From Nitrosomonas sp. (GTDB taxonomy: Bacteria > Pseudomonadota > Gammaproteobacteria > Burkholderiales > Nitrosomonadaceae), in assembly GCA_019635215.1 (NCBI GenBank), contig JAHBZZ010000008.1, positions 1 through 64,000 on the forward strand: a stretch of DNA of 64,000 nt. The letters run 5' to 3'. Each line of letters opens with the position of its first letter. Position 1 is the first letter of the stretch. The notes beneath the pieces were generated by a model. It was given only the letters and a program-made list of their open reading frames with translations. It did no database searches and was not told the origin of the DNA. The translations under genes were made by a program, and so were the position numbers. Shown in pieces: positions 16,354 through 24,768 of the stretch.

Positions 16354-17841
16354 ATGAAGTTGAGTTCCTTATGGATGTTCCCGGTATCCGGTATAAGCAA
16401 GCGTTGGTCAGAAAATATACAACGAGGGCACCCGTACCTAAGCGATGTATGTAAAAAACAACGGGAATTTCTTGGATGTCTTGTTTTATCTGCGACCGTA
16501 ATGCTTACGGGAACAGTTTACTCATCAGATACCCATGCGGAAATTTTTGGCGACAACGGCTTTAAAGCGGCTCCCGGCCATGATGAAACCGGGGGCGTCG
16601 GTGACCGGGAAAAACAGGATTGGTGGCTTCGTGGCAATGATTTCCAAACTAATCATTCCAAAATTGGCGATGTCAAAGTCGGGTTCGACAAATTTAAATT
16701 CCGAATGGAGTACGATGATTATCGGTGGTTAACCATTGGCGCCGGTTATCGAGGTTCCGGTGTGTGGGCGCAAAATGCACAGAACAATTACCGGGACCGT
16801 TACAGTAATGACAATGCCCGTATCTATGTCAATGGCCAGATTCATCGCTATATCAAGTTTGAGTTCAATACGGAATGTTTCTGGTGTAATAACACCGATA
16901 AAGGTGATAATCCGAAAATTCTTTTTACTGTACTCGATGCGGTTGGCAAGTTTGAATACAACCGCTATTTTAATGTCTGGGGCGGGCGTATGCTTGTTCC
17001 AACGGAACGGGGGGAATTGAGCGGTCCCTTCTATCAGGCTACGCACGACCCGTTCAAAACGCCTTTTTTCTCCAGCGATTTTAGTACGCATTTCGGCGCA
17101 GGCGGCGCAGGCCGCTACGGCCGTGACGACGGCGCTACATTCTGGGGTAGTTTGGAGCCCGGCTTTATTCCGGGAACCCTCGGTTATGCGGGCGGTATTT
17201 ACCGCGGATTGAGTTCCAAAAATAATCTTGGGCCCAATCAAACGGACGATGTCATGTGGGCGGGCCGTTTGACTTATAATTTTTTAAATCCCGAACAAAA
17301 TCCCGGTTACTACACAAGCCAGACTTATTACGGTAAAGCCGGCGATATTCTGGCGCTTGCATTCGGTTTCTCGTATCAAAAAAATGGCGCTGGTTCGTAC
17401 CTGCATAGCAGTGATTTTCTGGGTTGGGTGACGGATGCGGTCTTTGAGAAAGTGCTTCCCGATAATCTGGGTGTTCTTACCTTTAATGGGGAATATAAGA
17501 AATTTTATGCGAACTATGACAGGGCCGCATTTTCAGAGGGAAATTGTTTCTGCATATTTGACGGACAATCATGGACGGTCACCGGGCTCTATTTATTTCC
17601 AGTCAAAATTGGAATCGGTCAATTTCAACCCTACGGCCGGTTTACCAGCGTACAGCCCGACAACAGCAGTAACCGTGAAGAAATTGAAGGGGGGCTGAAT
17701 TATATTATTGATGGCTTTAATGCCCGGGTTTCAGCCTATTATCAATATGGCGATTTATTTACGAAAGGCTTGAATTATGCACCGGATGCCTTGGGAGAAA
17801 AGGTCAATGTGTTTAAACTGTCTTTCCAGATACAAATCTAG
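16354..17841 (+). CDS. Outer-membrane beta-barrel porin at the head of the urease locus
   Basis: 495 residues. A long basic N-terminal stretch precedes a hydrophobic signal segment (FLGCLVLSATVMLTGTVYSS, about 39-58). The rest alternates polar and aromatic residues as in barrels and ends with the typical C-terminal strand FKLSFQIQI. An ATG closer to the signal segment is not available in frame, so the n-region is unusually long. It is 64 bp before ureD. I suggest it passes urea or small amides across the outer membrane, similar in role to amide porins such as FmdC; this rests on position only. Confidence 0.75.
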   Translation: MKLSSLWMFPVSGISKRWSENIQRGHPYLSDVCKKQREFLGCLVLSATVMLTGTVYSSDTHAEIFGDNGFKAAPGHDETGGVGDREKQDWWLRGNDFQTNHSKIGDVKVGFDKFKFRMEYDDYRWLTIGAGYRGSGVWAQNAQNNYRDRYSNDNARIYVNGQIHRYIKFEFNTECFWCNNTDKGDNPKILFTVLDAVGKFEYNRYFNVWGGRMLVPTERGELSGPFYQATHDPFKTPFFSSDFSTHFGAGGAGRYGRDDGATFWGSLEPGFIPGTLGYAGGIYRGLSSKNNLGPNQTDDVMWAGRLTYNFLNPEQNPGYYTSQTYYGKAGDILALAFGFSYQKNGAGSYLHSSDFLGWVTDAVFEKVLPDNLGVLTFNGEYKKFYANYDRAAFSEGNCFCIFDGQSWTVTGLYLFPVKIGIGQFQPYGRFTSVQPDNSSNREEIEGGLNYIIDGFNARVSAYYQYGDLFTKGLNYAPDALGEKVNVFKLSFQIQI

Positions 17842-17905
17842 TCTTCGAAAAATGAATAGCATAGAAGGCGGCATGGAAGCTGATGCGATGAAGCACGTAT
17901 AAAAA

Positions 17906-18880
17906 ATGGCTATTTATCCAAATTTACAACACATTCCAGAAACAGAGGCTTTCGTTATTGACAAAATAAATAGCAGCAATCCCCCGGGTATCAGTGCGTC
18001 GTGGACAACCGGACAGGCACAACTCAAACCGGTGCAGAAAAACGCGGATATGAAACCGGATGCGAGCATATTTCTGGCGTTTGACAAAGATGCGGAAAAA
18101 TCCAGACTGGCTTTACGTCAGCATTTTGGACAACTTTATGTGCAGAAACCCTTTTATCCCGAGGGACCGGAAGTTTGTCATGTTGTATTGGTTCATCCAC
18201 CGGGTGGCGTTGTCGGCGGTGACAGGCTGGAAATTGCCCATCATGTCGGTGCCGATGCCAATGTGCAGGTAACGACACCGGGCGCTGCAAAATGGTATCG
18301 CTCCAATGGCCACATTTCGTATCAGCATGTCACACTTGACGTAAAAACAGGCGGCGTAATGGAATGGCTGCCGCAGGAAACCATTTTTTTTGACGACGCG
18401 CAGGTTGAATTGGTCCAGAATGTTAATCTGGAGAAACAATCAACCTATATCGGGTGTGAAATTTTTTGCTTTGGCCGCACCGCTCATGGTGAATCGTTTA
18501 ATTCGGGGCGGATCCGGCAAAGATTCAGCATACGCCGTGACGATAAATTAATCTGGTATGAACAACTTAATTTGCCTGGTGGCGGTAAAGCAATGCGTAG
18601 TCCGCTCATTCTGGCCAATAAAACGGTTTGCGCCACGCTGCTGGCCGTGAGCGATTCAATTCATTCCGGTGATTTAATCAATGCGCTGCGTAGCCAGGTG
18701 GCTGACGTCGACAATGGCGCCGGATTGCTGGGCGTTTCCCAGGTAAAGTCAGTGATTGTGGCGCGTTATTTAGGCACTTCCAGTGAAGTTGCGCGGGCAG
18801 TGATGTTAAAACTCTGGGGCGTTCTGCGTCCGGCTTTACTCGGGCGCGCAGCAATAGTGCCGCGCATGTGGAATACCTGA
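17906..18880 (+). CDS. ureD: Urease accessory protein UreD
   Basis: 324 residues. UreD binds apo-urease with UreF and UreG for nickel insertion. The family core starts near residue 75 (GQLYVQKPFYPEGPEVCHVV), followed by HPPGGVVGGDRLEI and TPGAAKWYRS. The N-terminal ~70 residues are longer than in many members. It leads the plus-strand order ureD-A-B-C-F-G. Confidence 0.93.
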   Translation: MAIYPNLQHIPETEAFVIDKINSSNPPGISASWTTGQAQLKPVQKNADMKPDASIFLAFDKDAEKSRLALRQHFGQLYVQKPFYPEGPEVCHVVLVHPPGGVVGGDRLEIAHHVGADANVQVTTPGAAKWYRSNGHISYQHVTLDVKTGGVMEWLPQETIFFDDAQVELVQNVNLEKQSTYIGCEIFCFGRTAHGESFNSGRIRQRFSIRRDDKLIWYEQLNLPGGGKAMRSPLILANKTVCATLLAVSDSIHSGDLINALRSQVADVDNGAGLLGVSQVKSVIVARYLGTSSEVARAVMLKLWGVLRPALLGRAAIVPRMWNT

Positions 18881-18939
18881 GTATCGGTATCACCACTTAG
18901 TTTATACAAATTCAGTAACCCAAATACAAGGAGGCAATC

Positions 18940-19242
18940 ATGGATCTAACCCCAAGAGAGAAAGATAAGCTGCAAATATTTACGGCGGGGCTGCTTGCGG
19001 AAAGGCGTAAAGCGCGCGGCGTGAAGCTGAATTATCCGGAAGCGGTTGCATTGATCACATGCGCTGTGCTGGAAGGGGCGCGTGACGGACGCACCGTCGC
19101 CGAACTCATGTCCGAAGGCGCGCGCATATTAACACGCGCGGATGTCATGGAAGGTGTACCTGAAATGATCCATGACATTCAGGTTGAAGCAACGTTTCCG
19201 GATGGCACCAAGTTGGTCACCGTTCATAACCCGATATCCTAA
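18940..19242 (+). CDS. ureA: Urease gamma subunit
   Basis: 100 residues, full length. Start [20 protein letters not shown] with a strong ribosome site AAGGAGG at 18929-18935. Conserved NYPEAVALI and [13 protein letters not shown] are present. It is the smallest of the three structural subunits; the alpha3 beta3 gamma3 enzyme hydrolyses urea to ammonia and carbamate. The ammonia would feed ammonia oxidation. Confidence 0.96.
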   Translation: MDLTPREKDKLQIFTAGLLAERRKARGVKLNYPEAVALITCAVLEGARDGRTVAELMSEGARILTRADVMEGVPEMIHDIQVEATFPDGTKLVTVHNPIS

Positions 19243-19267
19243 TCTTTTACAGCAGGAGAATATAACC

Positions 19268-19576
19268 ATGATCCCCGGAGAAACCATTATTGAGCCCGGT
19301 GAAATTGAACTGAATGCCGGCCGCAGAACCAAAACGATCCGTGTCGCCAATACGGGTGACCGGCCCGTGCAGGTGGGTTCGCATTTTCATTTTTTTGAAG
19401 TGAATTCCGCACTGAATTTTGACCGACAGGAAGCCTACGGTATGCGATTAAATATTATGGCAGGCACTGCGATCCGCTTTGAACCGGGACAGGAACGCAC
19501 TGTCGAGCTCGTTGATCTGGCAGGGAGCAGAATAGTCTATGGATTCAACCAAAAAGTTATGGGCCCGCTTGTTTAA
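19268..19576 (+). CDS. ureB: Urease beta subunit
   Basis: 102 residues from the ATG at 19268 ([20 protein letters not shown]), behind CAGGAGAA; an in-frame upstream ATG at 19172 lies inside ureA and is less likely. Conserved [17 protein letters not shown] and AYGMRLNI are present. It lies 25 bp after ureA, with ureC 55 bp on. Confidence 0.96.
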   Translation: MIPGETIIEPGEIELNAGRRTKTIRVANTGDRPVQVGSHFHFFEVNSALNFDRQEAYGMRLNIMAGTAIRFEPGQERTVELVDLAGSRIVYGFNQKVMGPLV

Positions 19577-19631
19577 TCGCTCTGGCGATAAGCAACAACC
19601 ACAGGATAAACAATCAGAGGGAGCAGAGAAA

Positions 19632-21338
19632 ATGAGCTTTAAGATTTCGCGTCAGGCATACGCTGAAATGATGGGACCAACAACCGGGGACAGAGTTCGC
19701 TTGGCGGATACTGAGCTGTTCATCGAAATTGAAAACGATTACACCATTTACGGCGAGGAAGTCAAATTCGGTGGCGGCAAGGTCATTCGCGACGGTATGG
19801 GGCAATCGCAGCGCAATCACGCGGATGTCATGGACACCGTCATTACTAATGCCATTATCATCGATCACTGGGGTATTGTGAAAGCAGACGTCGGTCTGAA
19901 AAACGGCAGAATCGCCGCTATCGGCAAATCCGGGAATCCTGACATACAACCGGGCGTCACGATGGCGATCGGCGCCGCCACAGAAATCATTGCCGGTGAA
20001 GGTCAGATTCTGACGGCAGGTGGACTGGACGCGCATATTCACTTTATCTGTCCGCAGCAGGGAGAAGATGCCCTGATGAACGGCATCACCACAATGCTGG
20101 GCGGCGGCACCGGCCCGGCTGTTGGTACGCTGGCGACAACCTGTACACCAGGTCCGTGGCATATACATTCAATGCTGCGCGCTTCCGACGGCATGGTCAT
20201 GAATACTGGTTTTTTTGGTAAGGGAAATGTCAGTTTGCCGATCCCGAACGAAGAGCAGGTTTTAGCCGGCGCTTGCGGTTTGAAACTGCATGAAGACTGG
20301 GGTACGACCTATGCGGCAATTGATAATTGCCTGACTGTCGCCGACAAACTGGATGTGCAGGTTGCGATTCATACCGACACGATTAACGAAGGCGGCTACC
20401 TGGAAAATACCATCAAAGCCATGAAGGATAGAACAATCCATACCTTCCATACGGAAGGTGCGGGTGGCGGGCACGCGCCGGATATCATGAAAGTCGTTGA
20501 ACTGGATAATGTATTGCCTTCGTCGACTAACCCGACACGTCCCTATACGCGTAATACACTCGACGAACATCTGGATATGCTCATGGTTTGTCATCATTTA
20601 AGCCCGTCTATTCCTGAGGATGTCGCCTTTGCCGAGTCCCGGATACGCAAGGAAACCATTGCAGCCGAGGACATCTTGCACGACATTGGCGCCATTTCCA
20701 TGATGTCATCAGACTCACAGGCGATGGGGCGTATCGGCGAAGTGGTGACCCGGACATGGCAGACGGCGCATAAGATGAAGGTGCAACGTGGTGCACTCAA
20801 AGAAGATTCGGCAAGAAACGATAATTTTAGGGTTAAACGTTATATCGCGAAATATACGATTAACCCGGCGATATGCCATGGCATTTCTCACGCGGTGGGA
20901 TCGGTCGAGGTCGGAAAATATGCCGATCTGGTACTGTGGCGGCCTGCGCATTTCGGCGCTAAACCCTCAATGGTGTTGAAGGGTGGCATGATCGCCGCTG
21001 CGCTGATGGGCGATCCGAATGCATCGATTCCGACACCGCAGCCCGTTCACTATCGGTATATGTTTGGGGCATACGGCACTGCGCTCCGGAATACCTGTTA
21101 CACGTTTGTATCGGCAGCGTCTTTGGCGGCTGGTCTGGCTGACCATCTTAAAGCCGACAAACCATTGATCGCGGTTAAAAACACGCGCGGTCTGCGTAAA
21201 AAGGACATGATTCATAACGGCGCAACGCCAAAAATGGAAATCAATCCTGAAACCTATGAAGTGCGCGCTGACGGCGAACTGTTGGTCTGTGAACCGGCGG
21301 ATACGCTTCCATTGGCGCAGCGTTACTTTTTATTCTGA
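19632..21338 (+). CDS. ureC: Urease alpha subunit (catalytic)
   Basis: 568 residues from the ATG at 19632, where the family start [20 protein letters not shown] begins; a longer frame from 19539 overlaps ureB. The nickel site is complete: His135 and His137 (DAHIHFI), the Lys to be carbamylated in [12 protein letters not shown], His in IHTDTINEG and [11 protein letters not shown], Asp in SSDSQAMGR, and the flap Cys-His in MVCHHLSPS. All residues needed for activity are visible, so this is a working urease by sequence. Confidence 0.97.
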   Translation: MSFKISRQAYAEMMGPTTGDRVRLADTELFIEIENDYTIYGEEVKFGGGKVIRDGMGQSQRNHADVMDTVITNAIIIDHWGIVKADVGLKNGRIAAIGKSGNPDIQPGVTMAIGAATEIIAGEGQILTAGGLDAHIHFICPQQGEDALMNGITTMLGGGTGPAVGTLATTCTPGPWHIHSMLRASDGMVMNTGFFGKGNVSLPIPNEEQVLAGACGLKLHEDWGTTYAAIDNCLTVADKLDVQVAIHTDTINEGGYLENTIKAMKDRTIHTFHTEGAGGGHAPDIMKVVELDNVLPSSTNPTRPYTRNTLDEHLDMLMVCHHLSPSIPEDVAFAESRIRKETIAAEDILHDIGAISMMSSDSQAMGRIGEVVTRTWQTAHKMKVQRGALKEDSARNDNFRVKRYIAKYTINPAICHGISHAVGSVEVGKYADLVLWRPAHFGAKPSMVLKGGMIAAALMGDPNASIPTPQPVHYRYMFGAYGTALRNTCYTFVSAASLAAGLADHLKADKPLIAVKNTRGLRKKDMIHNGATPKMEINPETYEVRADGELLVCEPADTLPLAQRYFLF

Positions 21339-21361
21339 AGACAAGTCGCCAGCGCTTTGCA

Positions 21362-21394
21362 GTAAAAGGAAGATTGTATAAGTCTTCCTTTTAC
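21362..21394 (+). other. Perfect 12-bp hairpin between ureC and ureF
   Basis: GTAAAAGGAAGA and TCTTCCTTTTAC flank a 9-base loop, 24 bp after the ureC stop. No T-run follows, so it is probably not a strong terminator. It may stabilise the ureDABC messenger or weaken read-through into ureFG, which would fit less need for accessory proteins. Confidence 0.5.
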
Positions 21395-21530
21395 GGGGAG
21401 TACGTTAGAAGTAGCGTCTTTAACCATATGAGAAAGTTGAAAAAATAATTTTAACGCAGGGGATTCGATGCTTTCGCCATCAGTATAAAGAAGCACCGGT
21501 GAATCATGTCCGCTTATTGCCCGTGAAAAA

Positions 21531-22220
21531 ATGACTGGTATACAACAAATCACTGAGTTATTACGTTTGCTTCATCTGGCCAGTCCATCGCTGCCGATCG
21601 GTGCTTATACTTATTCGCAGGGACTGGAAGCGGCAATAGAAACCGGTAATGTTACAAACGAAGAGTCTGCGCAGGCTTGGATTAAAGAATCCTTATCCGT
21701 TATTGCCGATTTTGAAGCGCCAATTTTCTGGCGCCTGCTGCAAGCCCTTTCAAATCATAATGAGCCGGATGTGACGTATTGGACGGAACTGTTTCTGGCA
21801 GCCCGCGACACGCATGAATTCCGTGCCGAAACGATTCAGATGGGTTATTCACTCAATAAACTGATACTCGATTTGAATATCGCGGATGAGTCATTGCGGA
21901 TGATCATGGCAAATCAGGCGGAGATTCCTCTGCCGACTGCATTTGCCTGTGCGGCTGTGGCATTGAAGATTTCCCCTGATGCCGCTTTATCAGGGTTTTT
22001 GTTTTCAATCGTCGAAAATCAGGTGCTCGTGTGCGTAAAATCCGTGCCCCTTGGGCAAGTTTCAGGACAACGTTTACTACTTTCTCTGCATCCGGATATA
22101 GAGACAACGGTCAATCATGCCAAGCAGCTTGAAGATGATGCGCTTTCCAATTGGTCACCGGGTTTATCGATTTTGTCAATGATGCATGAAATACAATACA
22201 GTCGGATTTATCGATCTTAA
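21531..22220 (+). CDS. ureF: Urease accessory protein UreF
   Basis: 229 residues, usual length, mostly helical. Family start LLRLLHLASPSLPIGAYTYS followed by QGLEAAIE, and a C-terminal half with the conserved PLGQVSGQRLL. It works with UreD and UreG on apo-urease. It lies 25 bp before ureG. Confidence 0.94.
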   Translation: MTGIQQITELLRLLHLASPSLPIGAYTYSQGLEAAIETGNVTNEESAQAWIKESLSVIADFEAPIFWRLLQALSNHNEPDVTYWTELFLAARDTHEFRAETIQMGYSLNKLILDLNIADESLRMIMANQAEIPLPTAFACAAVALKISPDAALSGFLFSIVENQVLVCVKSVPLGQVSGQRLLLSLHPDIETTVNHAKQLEDDALSNWSPGLSILSMMHEIQYSRIYRS

Positions 22221-22245
22221 TTAAAACAATTACACGGGATATAAC

Positions 22246-22875
22246 ATGACACATCAATCAAATCCACTCCGTGTCGGCATAGGTGGGCCGGTTGGTTCCG
22301 GCAAAACCGCGCTATGTGAAGCACTGAGCAAAAAAATGCGCGACCGTTACGAAATGGCGGTGATCACCAACGATATATATACCAAGGAAGATCTGGAAAT
22401 ATTACTGCGCGCGGAGGCTTTGCCGGCAGAACGGTTGGTTGGTGTTGAAACCGGCGGTTGCCCGCATACTGCCATCAGAGAGGATGCATCCATTAATCTT
22501 GAGGCCATTGCCCGCATTACCCAGGAATTTCCCAATCTCGATCTGGTGCTGGTTGAATCCGGTGGTGACAATCTGGCTTCAACATTCAGTCCGGAATTAT
22601 CCGATCTGACTATATACGTTATTGATGTTGCCGCTGGAGAAAAAATACCCCGGAAGGGTGGACCGGGAATTACACGATCCGCTTTACTGGTAGTTAATAA
22701 AATTGATCTGGCGCCGTATGTCGGCGCCGATCTGGAGGTAATGGCGCGCGATGCCAAGCGGATGCGCGGTGACCGGCCATTCGTTTTTACCAATTTGCGT
22801 ACCGGCCAGGGCGTACAGGAAATTATCGATTTTATTGTCAAGCAAGGATTGCTTGAAGAAATGAAAGCGCATTAA
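22246..22875 (+). CDS. ureG: Urease accessory GTPase UreG
   Basis: 209 residues. P-loop [11 protein letters not shown] (about 13-23), [15 protein letters not shown], the nickel-binding Cys-Pro-His in [15 protein letters not shown], and the guanine motif [13 protein letters not shown] hydrolysis drives nickel insertion. All motifs are intact. Confidence 0.96.
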   Translation: MTHQSNPLRVGIGGPVGSGKTALCEALSKKMRDRYEMAVITNDIYTKEDLEILLRAEALPAERLVGVETGGCPHTAIREDASINLEAIARITQEFPNLDLVLVESGGDNLASTFSPELSDLTIYVIDVAAGEKIPRKGGPGITRSALLVVNKIDLAPYVGADLEVMARDAKRMRGDRPFVFTNLRTGQGVQEIIDFIVKQGLLEEMKAH

Positions 22876-22932
22876 TTCTTGACAGAAAACTGGGGTAAAA
22901 GAATTTAATCGAACATGATCCGGAGATAAAAA

Positions 22933-23913
22933 ATGCAATGGGCAATAAAACTAGACATGGCTATTCCACGGCCAATTCGAGTAATCCTGCGAGGTGTGGG
23001 TCAAGTATTTTTTTGCGGTAATGCCATTACAGGATTGATTTTTTTAATTGCGCTTTATGTCGGCGGCATAACCGCCGGACTTGCGGCCACCGTTGGTGTT
23101 GTAGCCAGTACCATTACAGCGTATGTACTGGGGTTCTCAGAAGATGACATTGATGCAGGGCTCTATGGTTTTAACGGAACACTGGTGGGTCCCTGTCTGT
23201 TTCTATTTCTCGAAAATACGCCTTTGCTGTGGGTATACGTCGTATTCGCTTCCATACTGTCAAGTGTGGTCCTGGCAGCCCTGATACGGATTCTGATACC
23301 CTATAAGATACCCGCTTCGACATCACCCTTTGTTCTGACTTGCTGGATGTTCATGATTGCCGTGTATTCATTTGACAGTCTTACGCGCGGCCCCGTGCTG
23401 CCCGCGCCCGGCATCCCCGAAGCGATTGCGGGTACTGATCTACCGGCGACAGCCTGGCTGTCCATGGCAAATGAAACGACTGAACTGTGGTATGTGGCGC
23501 TGACAAAGGGCATTGCTGAAGTCATGTTTGCGGATAATGTCCTGGTCGGCATTTTATTTCTGACCGGCATCGCGATCACCTCATGGCGAGGCGCTGTTAT
23601 GGCGCTTTGCGGTACATTTGTCGGTGTGACGGTACCTGTACTGCTCGGTGCAAGTCAGAATCTAATAGAAATGGGGTTATACGCATTTAATCCCGTATTA
23701 ACCATGATGGCCATTGGCTGGGTTTTTCTCAAACCTTCCGCCGGTACAGCCCTTCTGGCGCTGCTGGCAGGCATTCTGACCGTGATTTGCCAGGCCGGTT
23801 TGGCCAATTTCTTAGCGCCAGCCGGTCTACCCACGCTGACATTTCCATTCGTATTGACGATGTGGATGTTTTTATTTGCAGCAAGTATGTCAAAACACTG
23901 GTCATCGCAATAA
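22933..23913 (+). CDS. Urea channel, UT family (inner membrane)
   Basis: 326 residues, about ten membrane helices in two similar halves: each starts with a related stretch (GQVFFCGNAITGLIFLIALY near residue 26 and EVMFADNVLVGILFLTGIAI near residue 199), and each has a T-x-PF motif (TSPFVLTCWMF, LTFPFVLTMWMF). This duplicated fold is that of UT-type urea channels. It follows ureG by 57 bp, so urea entry and hydrolysis are encoded together. Confidence 0.9.
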   Translation: MQWAIKLDMAIPRPIRVILRGVGQVFFCGNAITGLIFLIALYVGGITAGLAATVGVVASTITAYVLGFSEDDIDAGLYGFNGTLVGPCLFLFLENTPLLWVYVVFASILSSVVLAALIRILIPYKIPASTSPFVLTCWMFMIAVYSFDSLTRGPVLPAPGIPEAIAGTDLPATAWLSMANETTELWYVALTKGIAEVMFADNVLVGILFLTGIAITSWRGAVMALCGTFVGVTVPVLLGASQNLIEMGLYAFNPVLTMMAIGWVFLKPSAGTALLALLAGILTVICQAGLANFLAPAGLPTLTFPFVLTMWMFLFAASMSKHWSSQ

Positions 23914-23916
23914 ATC

Positions 23917-24699
23917 ATGGAGTCACAAGGGATGATGCAAAATACTGAAAAGATGATAAAGGCAGGAACCTATAAGACTCAGCAAAGGCGCTTATTGCTG
24001 AAAATGCTGGCAGCGTTTCCGCTTGGCCTGGCTTTGCCGGCTGTAAGCGCGGCAAACACAATGTCCGGCATGGTCAAAATTCCGCCCATTCCGGAGAATA
24101 TATTGAGTCCGGAAGCAGCGCTTGAACGTCTCATGAAAGGGAATGAGCGTTATGTCACCAACCAATCAACACCGCTGAATTTTAAGGATGAACGCCTGGA
24201 TTTGGTCAGGGGACAAAATCCCTTTGCCTGCATTCTCAGTTGTTCGGATTCCCGGGTGAGTCCGGAATTCTGTTTTGATGAGCAACGCGGCGACTTGTTT
24301 GTAGCGCGCGTTGCGGGCAACTATATTACAACGGATTTTATCGCGACACTGGAATACGCTGCCGCTGTTTTACATGTCCCATTGATCATGGTTCTGGGGC
24401 ATGAGGGTTGCGGTGCGATTCAGGCGGCGATTGACGCAACCGATAATTATGAACAATTTCCGGGGCATATTCAGACAATCGCCACAGCTTTGACCCCGGC
24501 GGTCAGGGCCGTTCGCAGGACGCCGGATTATGTGGCGAGTAACCGGTATTTTGAGGTTGTTGAAAAGAATGTCATTCTTAATGTCGAAGAACTCAGGAAA
24601 CAACCCCCTATTTTAAGCCGGTTGGTGGACAACAAAAAACTCATGATTGTCGGTGGGGTATATCATTTAAAAACCGGGAAAGTTGAATTGATTTCATAG
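23917..24699 (+). CDS. Beta-class carbonic anhydrase, probably exported by Tat
   Basis: 260 residues. Zinc ligands Cys109 (in LSCSDSRV), His162 and Cys165 (GHEGCG) and the Asp111-Arg113 dyad are in place. Ahead of the domain is a signal with twin Arg (QQRRLLLKMLAAFPLGLALP, then AVSAAN), so it is likely periplasmic. It begins 3 bp after the urea channel. It may interconvert CO2 and bicarbonate beside the channel, using CO2 from urea or supplying carbon for fixation; the role is inferred. Confidence 0.9.
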   Translation: MESQGMMQNTEKMIKAGTYKTQQRRLLLKMLAAFPLGLALPAVSAANTMSGMVKIPPIPENILSPEAALERLMKGNERYVTNQSTPLNFKDERLDLVRGQNPFACILSCSDSRVSPEFCFDEQRGDLFVARVAGNYITTDFIATLEYAAAVLHVPLIMVLGHEGCGAIQAAIDATDNYEQFPGHIQTIATALTPAVRAVRRTPDYVASNRYFEVVEKNVILNVEELRKQPPILSRLVDNKKLMIVGGVYHLKTGKVELIS

Positions 24700-24768
24700 G
24701 GGATGCCGCAAAAGATCAATTCTTTCATCGCAGATTCATATTTTACTAACTGACTTGCCAAACCGAAA

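Noticed and set aside
19539-19631. Upstream extension of ureC by 31 residues
   Set aside because: It overlaps ureB; the family start and a ribosome site (GGGAG) fit the ATG at 19632.
21362-21394. Hairpin after ureC as a strong terminator
   Set aside because: No T-run follows the stem, and ureF and ureG continue in the same direction.
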